DNA of 64,000 nucleotides from Gossypium raimondii. Taxonomy: Eukaryota; Streptophyta; Magnoliopsida; Malvales; Malvaceae. Within the stretch, counting starts at the first letter, position 1; every line of letters begins with the position of its first letter. Shown here piece by piece: positions 54,018 to 64,000 of the stretch. The stretch spans positions 57,355,371 to 57,419,370 of the forward strand of contig NC_068567.1 of NCBI RefSeq assembly GCF_025698545.1. Reading direction: 5' to 3'. The position numbers were made by a program, and so were the translations under genes. Under the pieces are notes generated by a model. That model did not search any database. It had not been told where the DNA came from and saw only the letters and a program-made list of their open reading frames with translations.

Positions 54018-55285
54018 TAAATTTTATTCAATTCCTACTTATTCCCAATTTAGTTTTAACTAAGCTTACTTATTATTATTATTTTTTCTAACTTAATTCA
54101 CACTCTATTTCTACTCAAATTTCTTCTAAACTCAAATTTATCTACTAATTTTTCAGCATTTTTTCACTAATTTCAAATTTTCCTCAATTTAATCCCTAAA
54201 ATTCAAAACTTATAGTTTAGTTCACAATTTAATCCTTTTATCAACTCTAACTAGAAACTCTATCAAATAAACCCTCAATTCCTCATTTATTCAACATAAA
54301 CCCTAATTTAAGGCTTTTTATAACTTAATCCCAACTATGTAAAACTTACAACTTAGTTTACAAATCAATCTTTTATCTATTCTAACTAGAAATTCTATCA
54401 ACTAAACCTCTAATTTAACAACTTGTTCAAAATGAATCATGTTCAAAAACCTATGAACTTCCATAACCTCCACTTAATTTCAACAAAACTTTGTTTTAAA
54501 GCTTCTAAAACATCAAAATGAAGAGAAAAGGGCTAAATTTAGCTTACCAATTAACTTGAAGCTTTAAAATCTCAATTTCCCCTTTTCTTTTTATTTCCCT
54601 TTTTCTTCCCCTGTTTTTCGTCTCTTTCTCTGTTTCTATTCTGTTCTTCTTTTGTTTCTTTGTCTTTCTACTTTACTTACTTTACTTTATTTCTTTTATT
54701 ATAACTAATAATATTAATAATAATAAAAATCTTTTACTTATTATTTAAGCATATATTTATTTTTATTACAAGTGTACCTATGTAATTATTACTATTATAC
54801 TTGTCTTAATCTTTACCATACATTTGTCATCTATTTAATTTATATAATATAATATAATACAATATAATATAATATAATATATTATATAATAAAATAATAT
54901 ATATAAAACATAAAAATCTAAGATTTTATCACTTTTACTGTCCCATTTCTTATTAATGGCTTAATTGCTATTTTAATCTTTTTATTTTTATTAATCTATA
55001 ATTCAACTTTTACCCTAGATCAATTTAGTCCTTTTTCCTGATTTCTCTTAATTAAACTAAATTCACCCAATTAATACCTTATTAAACACACAACTAGTCT
55101 AGTAAATATTTCTAATAATTATTTTCGAACTCAATTTACTAAGGCGGAGGCCCGATAATATACTTTTTTTCCGATGCTTGTGAATTTTGGGTCATTACAA
55201 TAAATATCACAAACCGACTCAATTTTCAATTTTTTATTTTTCTGTTGTGACAAAAAATTGTTTTCAAACCGAATTTTTTTCAACA
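50554..55285 (+). mobile_element. Long LTR (probably Ty1/copia), split by an inserted solo LTR
   Basis: It begins TGTTGGATTTGGTGTCTTAA at 50554 and ends TTTTCAACA at 55285. Without the 2.65-kb insert the LTR is about 2.1 kb. Its last part matches, inverted, the LTR at 62546 onward: a CCTATAGATAG TATA-like box near 52204, GGTTGAAAGTC, ATATCACAAACC and the CAACA end. No primer-binding site or coding part follows, so it looks like a solo LTR. The flanking 5-mers do not match, so the history of its ends is unclear. It is a fossil. Confidence 0.6.
52551..55199 (+). mobile_element. Solo LTR, probably Ty3/gypsy, 2.65 kb, nested
   Basis: It begins TGTAACACCCCCTAACCCC and ends GGGTCATTACA, with a perfect 5-bp duplication ATAAA (52546-52550 and 55200-55204). 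It contains no gag or pol. Inside are an AAT microsatellite (about 53983-54017) and an internal near-repeat (CTCTAACTAGAAACTCTATCAA / TTCTAACTAGAAATTCTATCA). It sits within the copia-like LTR, so it is younger than that. Confidence 0.8.
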
Positions 55286-55289
55286 GTAC

Positions 55290-56700
55290 TCACCTTATCC
55301 TTAACCAATTATGGTATTAGTTAAATATGCCAATTTAAATATTAATGGCATTGAAATTAATAAAAAAATACTATGATTAGCAACTAACAATTTTTGTTAT
55401 TGGCGCATTAATCATCATCACGGTGTGATCGATTACTCTAATCAATGAAGTCATTTCAATATATCGCACAAAAAATATTAAAACAATAACGCTTGCACAT
55501 AATAATATTTAGCACAACCGATTCTTTTACATAGTTTTATTTAAATAAAATATCCACATAATAATATTAATCACCAAGTAAACAGAAAATACTAAAATTA
55601 ATTATCTTAATACGAATATTTGCAATTGAAATATTCTATTATACACAAAGTAATGGTAAAACATAAGTTTATGAAAATATATATAAACATAACTAATTTA
55701 TTAAAATATAAATTACAAACATAAAAAAAAAAAAAACTTCAATCACACACATTTATGTCTCTGATTCGTAAGCTTACCTCCAAAACACAAACACTAAATA
55801 AAATATAAACACAATTAGAAACATAAGTATTTTAAAAAGTCAAAAACTTTATTAGAAACAATTTCACAATCTTAAACATTAAAATGAAATATAAATAAGA
55901 GTAGTGCGGTTATATATTATTTTGGTTTCCCAAAATGAAATCAATGATTGATTTTTCATATTCTATGGACCTATTAAGATCCAACTCAACTCTCCCATGG
56001 TTTCACTTACATATATTATATTACAGCATTTACGGAATCAGAGAGGGCCTTCTGCGCCAGCCTGGTGGGATGCCTTTTGGGGCTCTTTAAACAAGATTGT
56101 TTTGTTTTGAAGTGTGCGCGTAATTGGAGGAATCAATTTGTTTAAACAAGAAGGGAATCCCTAGGGCTGAGTATGTTGGTCGCCTATTCAATGCATGCCC
56201 TTACATAATTTCTTTATGGGGAAAATTCTACAAACGAAAAGATTATGGGTCTACTGTTGTCGCTTTGCGCCTTGCACTATCACTTTCCAAAGGGTGATGC
56301 TCCCTTTGATTTTTTATTTTAATACTGTTCAAATTCTCATTTGATTTTTTCTACTAATATAGTGATTAGTGATTTAATGCTGATTTAATTCCACCCCTAC
56401 GATAAATATAGACTTACTACATACATTCACCTATTCTAAAATTAGTATATAGATAGTGAAAAGTTTTCATTCCACAAGATTGAGATTTTGTCACATTTTT
56501 TTTTCTTTTAAACCTTTTAAATACAATTTAAGACCACTGCTAATGTATTAAATAATTATCCTCCATGAATATGACAAGAATACTAGTACCATTTCTAATT
56601 TGGAAATAGGGTCTTGCAACTGTACGGCACAGGATGTTTAGCAACGCTACAAAACATACTGGCTGAATAAATCTCAAATATAACCCAACAAACAGCCTGA
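55290..56700. other. Intergenic region downstream of petC
   Basis: AT-rich, no gene recognised. The stretch just below 56721 is the petC 3' UTR (petC is on the minus strand). Confidence 0.45.
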
Positions 56701-56720
56701 GCCAATGGTTGTGGACATAT

Positions 56721-58535
56721 TTAAGACCACCATGGAGCGTCACCGGTTCTGAAATCTGTTTCCACCCATGGAACAAATACTACCTTCCCGTCTTCAACAC
56801 CAGCGTGTGCCAATGCCAACGACTGTTCGATCACACAATAAAGTTGCCCATTAACTCATTATTATAAACAATTAGATTATATATATATATATAAAAGAAA
56901 CTATAACAAAATGATACAAAAACATATTCTGAGCACAAAAAATTTGGATGCCTAAACTTTTAAATACAACACTAAATGCATATGTGTTTGTTTGGCAATG
57001 AATCATGAGGGATTTATCTATTCTAAGATTCTTTAATAAAGAAGAGCATTTACATTATATTTCCAAGTGGTTAATGGCCTGATGAGATTTTCCTAATGTT
57101 GATGAGTGAAACAACCAAAAATGTATAACTTAGCTGTCAATCAGACTCACCAAGGGGGCAGGTCCTCTCACAACTCTACCTTGATCGTTGTATTGGGATC
57201 CATGGCAGGGGCATATGAACTTGTTCTCGGCTTGATTCCACGGAACAACACACCCAAGGTGTGTGCACACAGCATTTATACCATATGTTGCAAGAGTTCT
57301 GTCTTTCTCTACCACTAGGTAGGTTGGGTCTCCCTGAAAGTAAACAAAATCCATTTTTAATATCAACTTTCATAATGCAGTTACTGCTACTGCTCTCGTT
57401 CATGCGTTCTCATGCCTAACATTAGCAAGAGACAAAAAACCTAAACATAAAAAAAGATTGAGCTCAACCAATGGCAAGCATAGCTCATAAGTCACTGTTG
57501 ACCGCCAAAACTTTGCATTGTAAGAACTTACATGGCAAACAATTTCCTAGAGGAAACCAGAGCTCTTCGAGATTTCATGTTGAATGCTCTTAGGATGGTC
57601 TGAAACATTCAATTAGAACAAACTGTAATTAACATGTGTACTTACCTTCAATCCTTGAGTCAGGGTTCGGTCCCCAGGGCCATGAGTCTTGAGCCATTCT
57701 TCAGCAATTACATCGTTTCCGATTGCGTCCTTGGCAACGGTGCCACCACCGGTACCCCGTCCCCTGGTAATAAAGGTTTAATATAAACAGTGATAAACGA
57801 CAATGAGATAACCTATCAAGTAAAGCCAAATCTTTTAAATGAAAATTCATCAACCACTTAATTAGGGAAAATAACATGGTTTATAATTTTAATATTTGAT
57901 GACAGTTAGTTGAACAACTATTTTTCCATGGTTTCAGAACATGCTTATAATTGATAAAATAAAGGACCAATTCTATATTTACTACCATCATATTGCAGAT
58001 AACTTAATACTTGACCAATTTCATGCTTGCGGTCATACTTAACCACGATCATGTTGTTCTGCCTATAAGAATTAGATGCATCATTTAGCACCCTCAGATC
58101 TCGATACTTGATTAGGAACTGAACAAGGAAAGAGGAGGAGAAGTTACCCAGATGGGACAAAGAATGCTGCATAAGGAACCAACATGAAACCTGAGGGGAG
58201 TGAAATAGCCCCCAACAGAAGCAGATTCATGAGCTGCCTCTTGCCCATGTCTGGCACTCTATCAGCAGGGATGCTAGTGGCCTGGCATGTGATCCTCATT
58301 CCCTTTTCGTTTTTGACCAAATGGGTCCTCGTTGGTTTCACAAGAAACGCTTGTGATGGGCAGAACATGCCACTCTTGCCGGAGCATAGCTGTTTCATAC
58401 AAGAACACACACACACAAAAAAAAGACCTTCAGTAAAAAGTCTTGAAGGAAGAATTTACAGAGTAATTTGAAGTACCAAAACGTGTTGGGATACACCTGC
58501 CAAGGAGCTGCAGGGGAGAGAGTTGAGGAAGCCAT
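56721..58535 (-). CDS. petC: Cytochrome b6f complex Rieske iron-sulfur subunit, chloroplast precursor
   Basis: Nuclear gene for the Rieske 2Fe-2S protein, which passes electrons from plastoquinol to cytochrome f in thylakoids. There are five exons on the minus strand: 58535-58497, 58389-58148, 57763-57646, 57333-57151 and 56822-56721. All borders are GT-AG and the joined frame gives 227 residues, the usual length. It starts [14 protein letters not shown] transit peptide of about 49 residues precedes the mature start [15 protein letters not shown]. One membrane helix follows (about 65-91, [20 protein letters not shown]), then a Gly-rich hinge (GGRGTGGGT). The cluster ligands lie in CTHLGC (156-161) and CPCHGSQY (174-181), giving two Cys and two His plus the disulfide pair. 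The end [11 protein letters not shown] is typical. No damage is seen, so it should be functional. Confidence 0.97.
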
Positions 58536-58539
58536 GATA

Positions 58540-58960
58540 AACAATAGTTGGGGTTTAGTAGTGAGACGGATGGCTTGTGTTTTCCATCCCTTATTATGGA
58601 GATGAGTGATCAAAGCTCTATCGCCTACCGTAGCAAGAAGATAAGGCACGTATGAAGCTATGGCTGCCACATAAGCCACATGTTTGTGGAATGTGGACAA
58701 TGGTTCTTGCTCTTCCTTGCAAGTGGCCTAGCCCAATCGCACAAAATTTCTGGACTTTCACATACTGCAAGGTGAGTTGGGGTCCTGGTCTAACTAAATG
58801 GGCCGAAGTAGCGTATATGTTTCTCTCATCTGCCCTGCGTTTGCTTCATTGTAACACCATTTCTATGTGGCCTGCACCCACCTTCCTTTTTCAGTTCTTG
58901 TTTTTTTCTTTTTTAAAGTTCTCTATGTTTAGCAGAGACCAGTTTGGGTGGACAAAATCT
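58540..58960 (-). promoter_or_regulatory. petC upstream region
   Basis: On the minus strand this precedes the petC ATG. A GATAAG-type I-box core is present at 58640-58645 on the plus strand. I-boxes are common in light-responsive photosynthesis genes, but one hexamer is weak evidence. No clear TATA box was found. Confidence 0.35.
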
Positions 58961-58964
58961 TAAT

Positions 58965-59424
58965 TAATACAAATATAATAATACCAATCATATTGGTATG
59001 TATTAAATTTTATTTTTATATGTAGGAAACATATTATGTTTTTGTATCCATTAATTGAAAATCAATGAGCTCTACCTCTAACCTTGGGTTCTTAATAAAG
59101 AAAGTAGCTTCAACATATGCAAGAAAAGCTTGAGTGAAAAGGATTGGTACGTAAATTATAAATTGGGTGTCCTGCTTCACTTAAAAAATCACCCTACATT
59201 AGTTGGTTGTTTGGTCTATATTAGGAGTTAAGACTCTTTATCTTGTGTTGGCATTAGATTTCGATTGAGGTAATTATATTGAGTCATGACAGAAAATGAC
59301 CCAACATCTTTGGATTATTTTATAGTACACGATAGTTTTAAAATCATGTTTTTCTATTACATTTGTTGTTTTAGGACTTTTTTCCGTCCGGAAGATGTAC
59401 GTCTGCCGGATTATCACTTGGATA
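58965..59424. other. Intergenic sequence
   Basis: No gene or element recognised. Confidence 0.4.
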
Positions 59425-60236
59425 TAACGGTATTCAATCGGTTAATCGACCCGAAATAACATTAACCGAATTAACTAACATTTTAAAATTTTTAACCGTT
59501 AACCGAACCGAAATATTTTCAAAAAAATTAACCGAGCCGAACTTTTTTTAGTTAATTCGGTCGGTTAACCGAATTAACCGAAAATTATATGTTTTTTATT
59601 TTTGGTTAAAAATTAACCAAATTATCCGAATTACCCGAATTAACCGAGTTGAATCACTACATAATTAAAAACATTACATAAGTCTTTGAATCACTAATAT
59701 TACATAAGTCTTGAAATTAACACATAATTGAAATGTAAGTCTTTAATATTCTCTATTTGTATCCATTTCTTCTCCCCAAAAGATCTGCATTTGCATTAAA
59801 CCTACAAGAAAAAAAACATGTACAAAAATTTAGCATATAATAGAAATATACGCATTTAAAAAAATCAAATAATATAAACAAACGAATAGATTATAAGTTA
59901 ACAAGAATAAAAATTTTATTTTTATTTATTAAATTATTTGTAATTTTTATGATTGGGTTGGGTTGGGTAATTGGGTTGGGTTGGATACTTGGGTTTGGAT
60001 TGAGTTTAGGTGAATAGTGGGCCTATTTATATATTATAATTTTATTTATTAATTTTTTCGGTTAAACCGAAAAATTCGGTTAACCGATCGGTTTCGAACC
60101 GAATTAACCGTTAACCGAAAAATTAAAAAATAATTAATCGACCCCCAACAGAAAAAATTCGGTTAACCAACCGATTAACCAAATTCAGTCGGTTAACCAA
60201 AATTTTTCGGTTTTACCCGAATTTTTCACACCCCTA
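59425..60236. mobile_element. hAT-type MITE (GGTTAACCGA-rich), copy 1
   Basis: An 812-bp element from TAACGGTATTCAATCGGTT to TTTTTCACACCCCTA (the right end read outward is TAGGGGTGTG). It has 8-bp flanks CTTGGATA (59417-59424) and TTTGGATA (60237-60244). The interior is filled with GGTTAACCGA and AACCGAATTAACCG units on both sides of an AT-rich centre. No transposase. Confidence 0.8.
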
Positions 60237-60259
60237 TTTGGATAGTTGTATATATTATT

Positions 60260-60960
60260 AAGATAACTTTATATTTGGTACTAGGACTTTGACAAATCTT
60301 CTAATGTGGTACCTGGTACTTAAGGGTGTTCAATCGGTTAACCGACCGAGTAACCGTCCCGAACTACCATTAACTGAATTAATCCTTTTAAACCCTTAAC
60401 TGTTAACTGAACCGAATTTCTTTTCAAAAAAAAGTAACCAAATCAAACTTTTTCGGTCAATTTTGTCAGTTAACCGAATTAATCGAAATTTATATATATA
60501 TATATATATATATATTTTTGGTTAAAACAAGTATAAAACATATAAAAAAATTAACCGACTAATTTAATTTATACTTCTAAAAAAATTAACCGAACCGACC
60601 GAATACTTATGTATTATAATATTATTTATTAAGTTCGGTTAATTTGGTTAACCGATCGATTTCGAACCGAATTAACCGTTAATTGAACTTCCAAAAAATT
60701 ATTAACCGACCCCGACCGAATTAATTCGGTTTTACCCGAAATTTGCACATCCATACTGGTACCTGGACTTTTAAAAAAGTTGGTTTTAGTACCTGAACTT
60801 TAACTTCGTTTATCAATGTGATACCTCCCTTTAACTGTGTTGAAATCTAACATGACTTGACATGTGGATCAATTCAATGTTGGCACATGGCACTATTTGT
60901 CAAAAAAAATTAATTGGTAAAGGTCATGAGACTTGAAAATAATTATACCAAAATTTATTT
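60260..60960. repeat. GGTACCTGGACTTT-type repeat hosting the second hAT-type MITE
   Basis: 60270-60320 and 60756-60900 form one older repeat (TTTGGTACTAGGACTTTGAC, TGGTACCTGGACTTTTAAA, TTAGTACCTGAACTTTAAC), a pattern common to plant MITEs. It is split by the element at 60321-60755. Confidence 0.5.
60321..60755. mobile_element. hAT-type MITE (GGTTAACCGA-rich), copy 2
   Basis: A 435-bp element starting TAAGGGTGTTCAATCGGTTA and ending TTTGCACATCCATA, with 8-bp flanks CTGGTACT (60313-60320) and CTGGTACC (60756-60763). Same interior units as copy 1, plus a TA microsatellite at 60493-60514. Confidence 0.8.
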
Positions 60961-61189
60961 TAAAGGAAAAAAATACACAATAAACAATAAACAATACAAT
61001 TGACATGACTAAATTAAAATTCGTTACTAATTGTTAACTAATTACATTTTTTTTTATAAAATCCTAAACTTTCTTGTCTCTTTAACATTTTCTTTTTCCC
61101 TTTTTCTGTCGTTGTTCAATGCCTTTCTCGATATGAGCTAAGCTCTATTAATCATTCAAAAACTAATTACAACAAGAAGAGGGAACATA

Positions 61190-62545
61190 GGTGCTGATAA
61201 TATCCTAACCAACTTGTACAAATTTTCTTTTGTTGTAACAGTCTAGCTAACGTGTCATCCATCCTTGAGGATAAGAACCAGCTCACACAATGATGATAAA
61301 ATTCATCCAGCTCATTTGACAGAATGTTTGGTTACTCATTTAATATTCACCCTGTTTTCTGACTTGTTTTGAGAAAGCATACATAGAGCATCATTGCTAG
61401 AAACTACTCGTAGCTTAGTTCTTAATTCAAGGAAAGACTGCTGAATGATTGGTCTGGTGAGAGCATCTGCTAACTGATGTTTAGCGAGGACCTAACCAAC
61501 ATGAAACTGGTTATTAAACACCTTTTCCTTACAAAATGGAGATCCAAATAAACATGTTTGGTCTTTGAATGGCGAATCAGATTAGTTGCCATAGTGACAA
61601 TGCTTGAATTATCACACCAAATTTTAGGTGGATCGAGTAAAGTGACACCAAAATCTTTCAACAAAGACTAAAGCTAGATGATTTCAAATGCAGTGTCAAC
61701 AAGGCTTCCGTACTCTGCCTCGGTTGTAGATCTAGAAACAGATCATTGTTTTTGGGACCTCCAATAAATGATGTCAGATTCAAGAAAGACACAGTAATCA
61801 GATATGAAACGTCGGTCATCAGCATCACTACCCTAGTCAGCGTCGTAATAAGCAGTCAGAGAAAGTAATTCACTTGGAGAAAACATAAGTTCGTAGTCTA
61901 GAGTTTCAAGTATCGAGATTCTTTTTACGGCAATCCAATGAGGCTCTCGTGGTTCATGCATATATTGTGTCACTTTGTTAACACTGAATGAAATGTTTGG
62001 TCATGAATGACATAGGTATTGAAGCAATCCAACTATGCTTCGATAGCCTAAAGGATCAGGAATGAGTGCTTTATCATCTTTGGTTAGTTTGTGTCCAACG
62101 ATCATAGGAGTAGGAACTGGCTGGGAGTCTGTCATGCCTGCCTTGGTAAGCAGGTCAACAGTATATTTTTGTTGATTAAGGAAAAGTCCCTGGCCAGTTT
62201 TTTTTACCTCAATACAAAGAAAATATTGTAATAAGCCAAGATCTTTCAAGGTGAATTGTTGATAAAGTTGTTGAACAATCAAATCAAGCATTTGTGGCGT
62301 GCTTCCAATGAGTAATATATCATCAACATAAACTATAATATAGGTAACATCCAACCTATGTTGAAGAATGAATAGGAATGAATCGACTTTGGAGGAGATA
62401 AAGCCAAGTCTTTGAAGGAATTGTTGAACCTTGAGAAACCAATTTCGTGGTGCTTGTTGTAAACAATAAATGGCTTTGTTGAGCTTGCAAACAAGAGGAG
62501 TCCTATCCGCCTGATGTTGCTCGAAACTTGGAGGCTGGATTATAT
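61190..62545 (-). mobile_element. Ty1/copia pol remnant (reverse transcriptase and RNase H)
   Basis: Read on the minus strand, it holds the second half of a copia reverse transcriptase with the IIVYVDDILLIGS active-site box, then a linker (KYTVDLLTKAG, TPMIVGHKLTKDD), then an RNase H with IWCDNSSIVTMATN and KTKHVYLDLHFVR. Order and motifs are those of Ty1/copia. The remaining part to about 61190 may be untranslated or LTR sequence. Gag, protease, integrase and the front of the polymerase are absent. It is broken at several places and abuts a separate LTR at 62546. Confidence 0.85.
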
Positions 62546-63695
62546 TGTTGGAAAAATCTCGGTTTGAAAATAATTTTCTTGCACAGTGAAAAATAAAAAT
62601 TTTAAAAATCGACTTGGTTTGTGATATTTATAGCAATAAACCTTAACGGAATTCACACCTGTGTTTTTGAATAAGTAGATCCTTGATGTTTTCCGACTTT
62701 CAACCAAACGATCTTCTCCACTATTCTCGTACCACGAACTACTTCGAGTATGGGCTCGAACCAAATGAATCAAAACACAGAAGTAGAAGAAGATTTCCTT
62801 AGGGGTGAAAATGTAAATTCTCTCTTCTTTAATAGAAACCGTTAAAATTGTTATTATGAAAAATATGCTTATAAGTTGAGAATAAATTCTCTCTATTTTT
62901 TGGCAAAATAACAATCTCTAAAAAGTTGTGTTCACAGTTATATCCGTGTCATCTATTTATAGGAAGAGAAGGCAGAACCCTTGTAGATTTGTAAAAGTTT
63001 ATTTCCACTAGAAAAATGATATCCTAGTATATAAGGAGTGACAACCTTAATTAATGATATTAGGGTTTTGCCGTCACACCTCTTTACAAGAGGGGTTTTG
63101 GGCCTCTCCCACATCGGGTCCAATTACGAGTACTTCCTGAGCCTTTTTGACCCAATACTCTGTAACATGATTTAACTTGATTAAAATTTTCTATTTCCCA
63201 AAATAAACTTTAATACTTACATATTAAATAATTTTCTCACCCAAATTTTACTTGAGTAAAATTTTGACAATTTTACCCTCTATAAAATTTTGATGATTTT
63301 ACCCCTAATAAAATTTTGAGAAATTCGTTCAATATGTTACAACTCAACATGTTCACGATGACCGAATGATTTATTTTCATTTTCGGGCTTCAAAACAGTC
63401 CAAAAACATAAACTTATCCTTTCATCATTTTTAAGTAATCCGATATAAGATTGCAAGTTTCCATTTCCATTTCCAATTTTGGAAACCTACATTTATTTCC
63501 AAATGATTCAATTTCTCCATTTCAGAGAAAACCAAAATCATTCCTGAATGTTTCTCAATTCTCTTTTTTTGTTCATTCTATTCATTTCTATTCAAACACG
63601 CAATTCATTTGTAGTTGATGCTCAAATGATTTATAATTAAGTTTTATCTTTTTGCTTATTAATTATAAACCCATTTAGTCACAAATGAGTTATCA
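62546..63695 (-). mobile_element. LTR of the same family as 50554-55285 (partial, runs toward the window end)
   Basis: On the minus strand this matches the last 1.1 kb of the long LTR at 50554-55285, with a clearer TATA box (CCTATAAATAG near 62955), ATATCACAAACC and a TTTTTCCAACA end at 62546. The match fades near 63695. The LTR would be expected to reach beyond 64000, so more of the element may lie outside. It joins copia pol sequence directly, with no primer-binding site, so it probably inserted into that older element. Confidence 0.65.
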
Positions 63696-64000
63696 AGAAT
63701 CAACACTAAAATAATCAATCTACGTGCAGTGTACTGTAAGTATGACAGGTCATTTGTAATATTTTCAGTGTCACAATGGAAAACCTGAGTGTTCCAAGGA
63801 TCGAACCTAAGAGAGTTCTGTGACCAAGCGATTCTAATCTATAGCATGCAACTTGGGAGTCTAACTAACTACTCACAAAGTGTCATATTACGACAAATCA
63901 TAATTGAAGGTGAATTAAACTAATTAATTATCTAAAAACAGAAAAGGTCCAAGATGGAAATCATACAAATTATGAAACTAGCAAATTCAAAAATAGACAA
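63696..64000. other. Unassigned sequence at the window edge
   Basis: It does not align with the LTR copy at 50.5 kb. It may be an insertion within the LTR or diverged LTR sequence. No coding part is seen. Confidence 0.3.

Noticed and set aside
58184-58963. Plus-strand open frames across petC exon 2 and its promoter
   Set aside because: Antisense shadows of petC and its upstream region.
63780-63840. GGATCGAACC motif suggesting a tRNA B box
   Set aside because: No A box, acceptor stem or cloverleaf could be formed around it.

Overview
The window is plant nuclear DNA. It is AT-rich, its genes carry introns, and it holds a nuclear-encoded chloroplast Rieske protein, an R2R3-MYB factor, stretches of plastid DNA, and many solo LTRs, LINE remnants and MITEs. 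The repeat families look like those of cotton (Gossypium, Malvaceae); that assignment is from memory of repeat style and was not searched.

Layout. 1-8.4 kb is a repeat field: hAT-type and Harbinger-type MITEs with target-site duplications, an LTR remnant, a 0.48-kb duplicated block and an RRM gene fragment. 8.46-10.2 kb is a mosaic in which a LINE RNase H remnant, a histone-deacetylase gene fragment, the plastid atpB 5' end with its spacer, and plastid trnK/matK DNA sit end to end, all on the minus strand. At 11.2-11.3 kb two exon-like blocks on the minus strand encode what looks like a mitochondrial presequence. 12-24 kb is a tandem array of wound-induced (DUF3774-type) small-protein genes: five intact genes and three decayed copies, interrupted by a 2.65-kb solo LTR that itself landed in a LINE RNase H remnant. 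At 24.9 kb is a small basic protein gene whose C-terminus faintly resembles that family. 26.6-29.3 kb is a MITE abutted by a second large solo LTR. 34.2-35.4 kb is a complete three-exon MYB gene of the MYB41/74/102 type. 40.2-43.9 kb holds two palindromic fold-back elements, a Pack-MULE-like element carrying a piece of a PP2A B' regulatory-subunit gene, and a LINE remnant. 47.1-48.7 kb is a two-exon gene for a GPI-anchored, cysteine-rich SPARK-type protein. 49.8-55.3 kb is a MuDR-like N-terminal remnant followed by a long LTR that is split by another solo LTR with perfect target-site duplications. 56.7-58.5 kb is a complete five-exon petC gene on the minus strand. 59.4-64 kb holds two more hAT-type MITEs, a broken copia pol fragment and a further LTR running to the window edge.

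The confident host genes are the wound-induced cluster, the MYB factor, the GPI-anchored protein and petC. They do not form a pathway. The wound cluster is the only co-functional group, and its members share both coding sequence and a conserved promoter block. The MYB subgroup is known for ABA, osmotic and wound responses, so stress regulation is a loose common theme and no more than an inference. No CRISPR, rRNA or convincing tRNA gene was seen.
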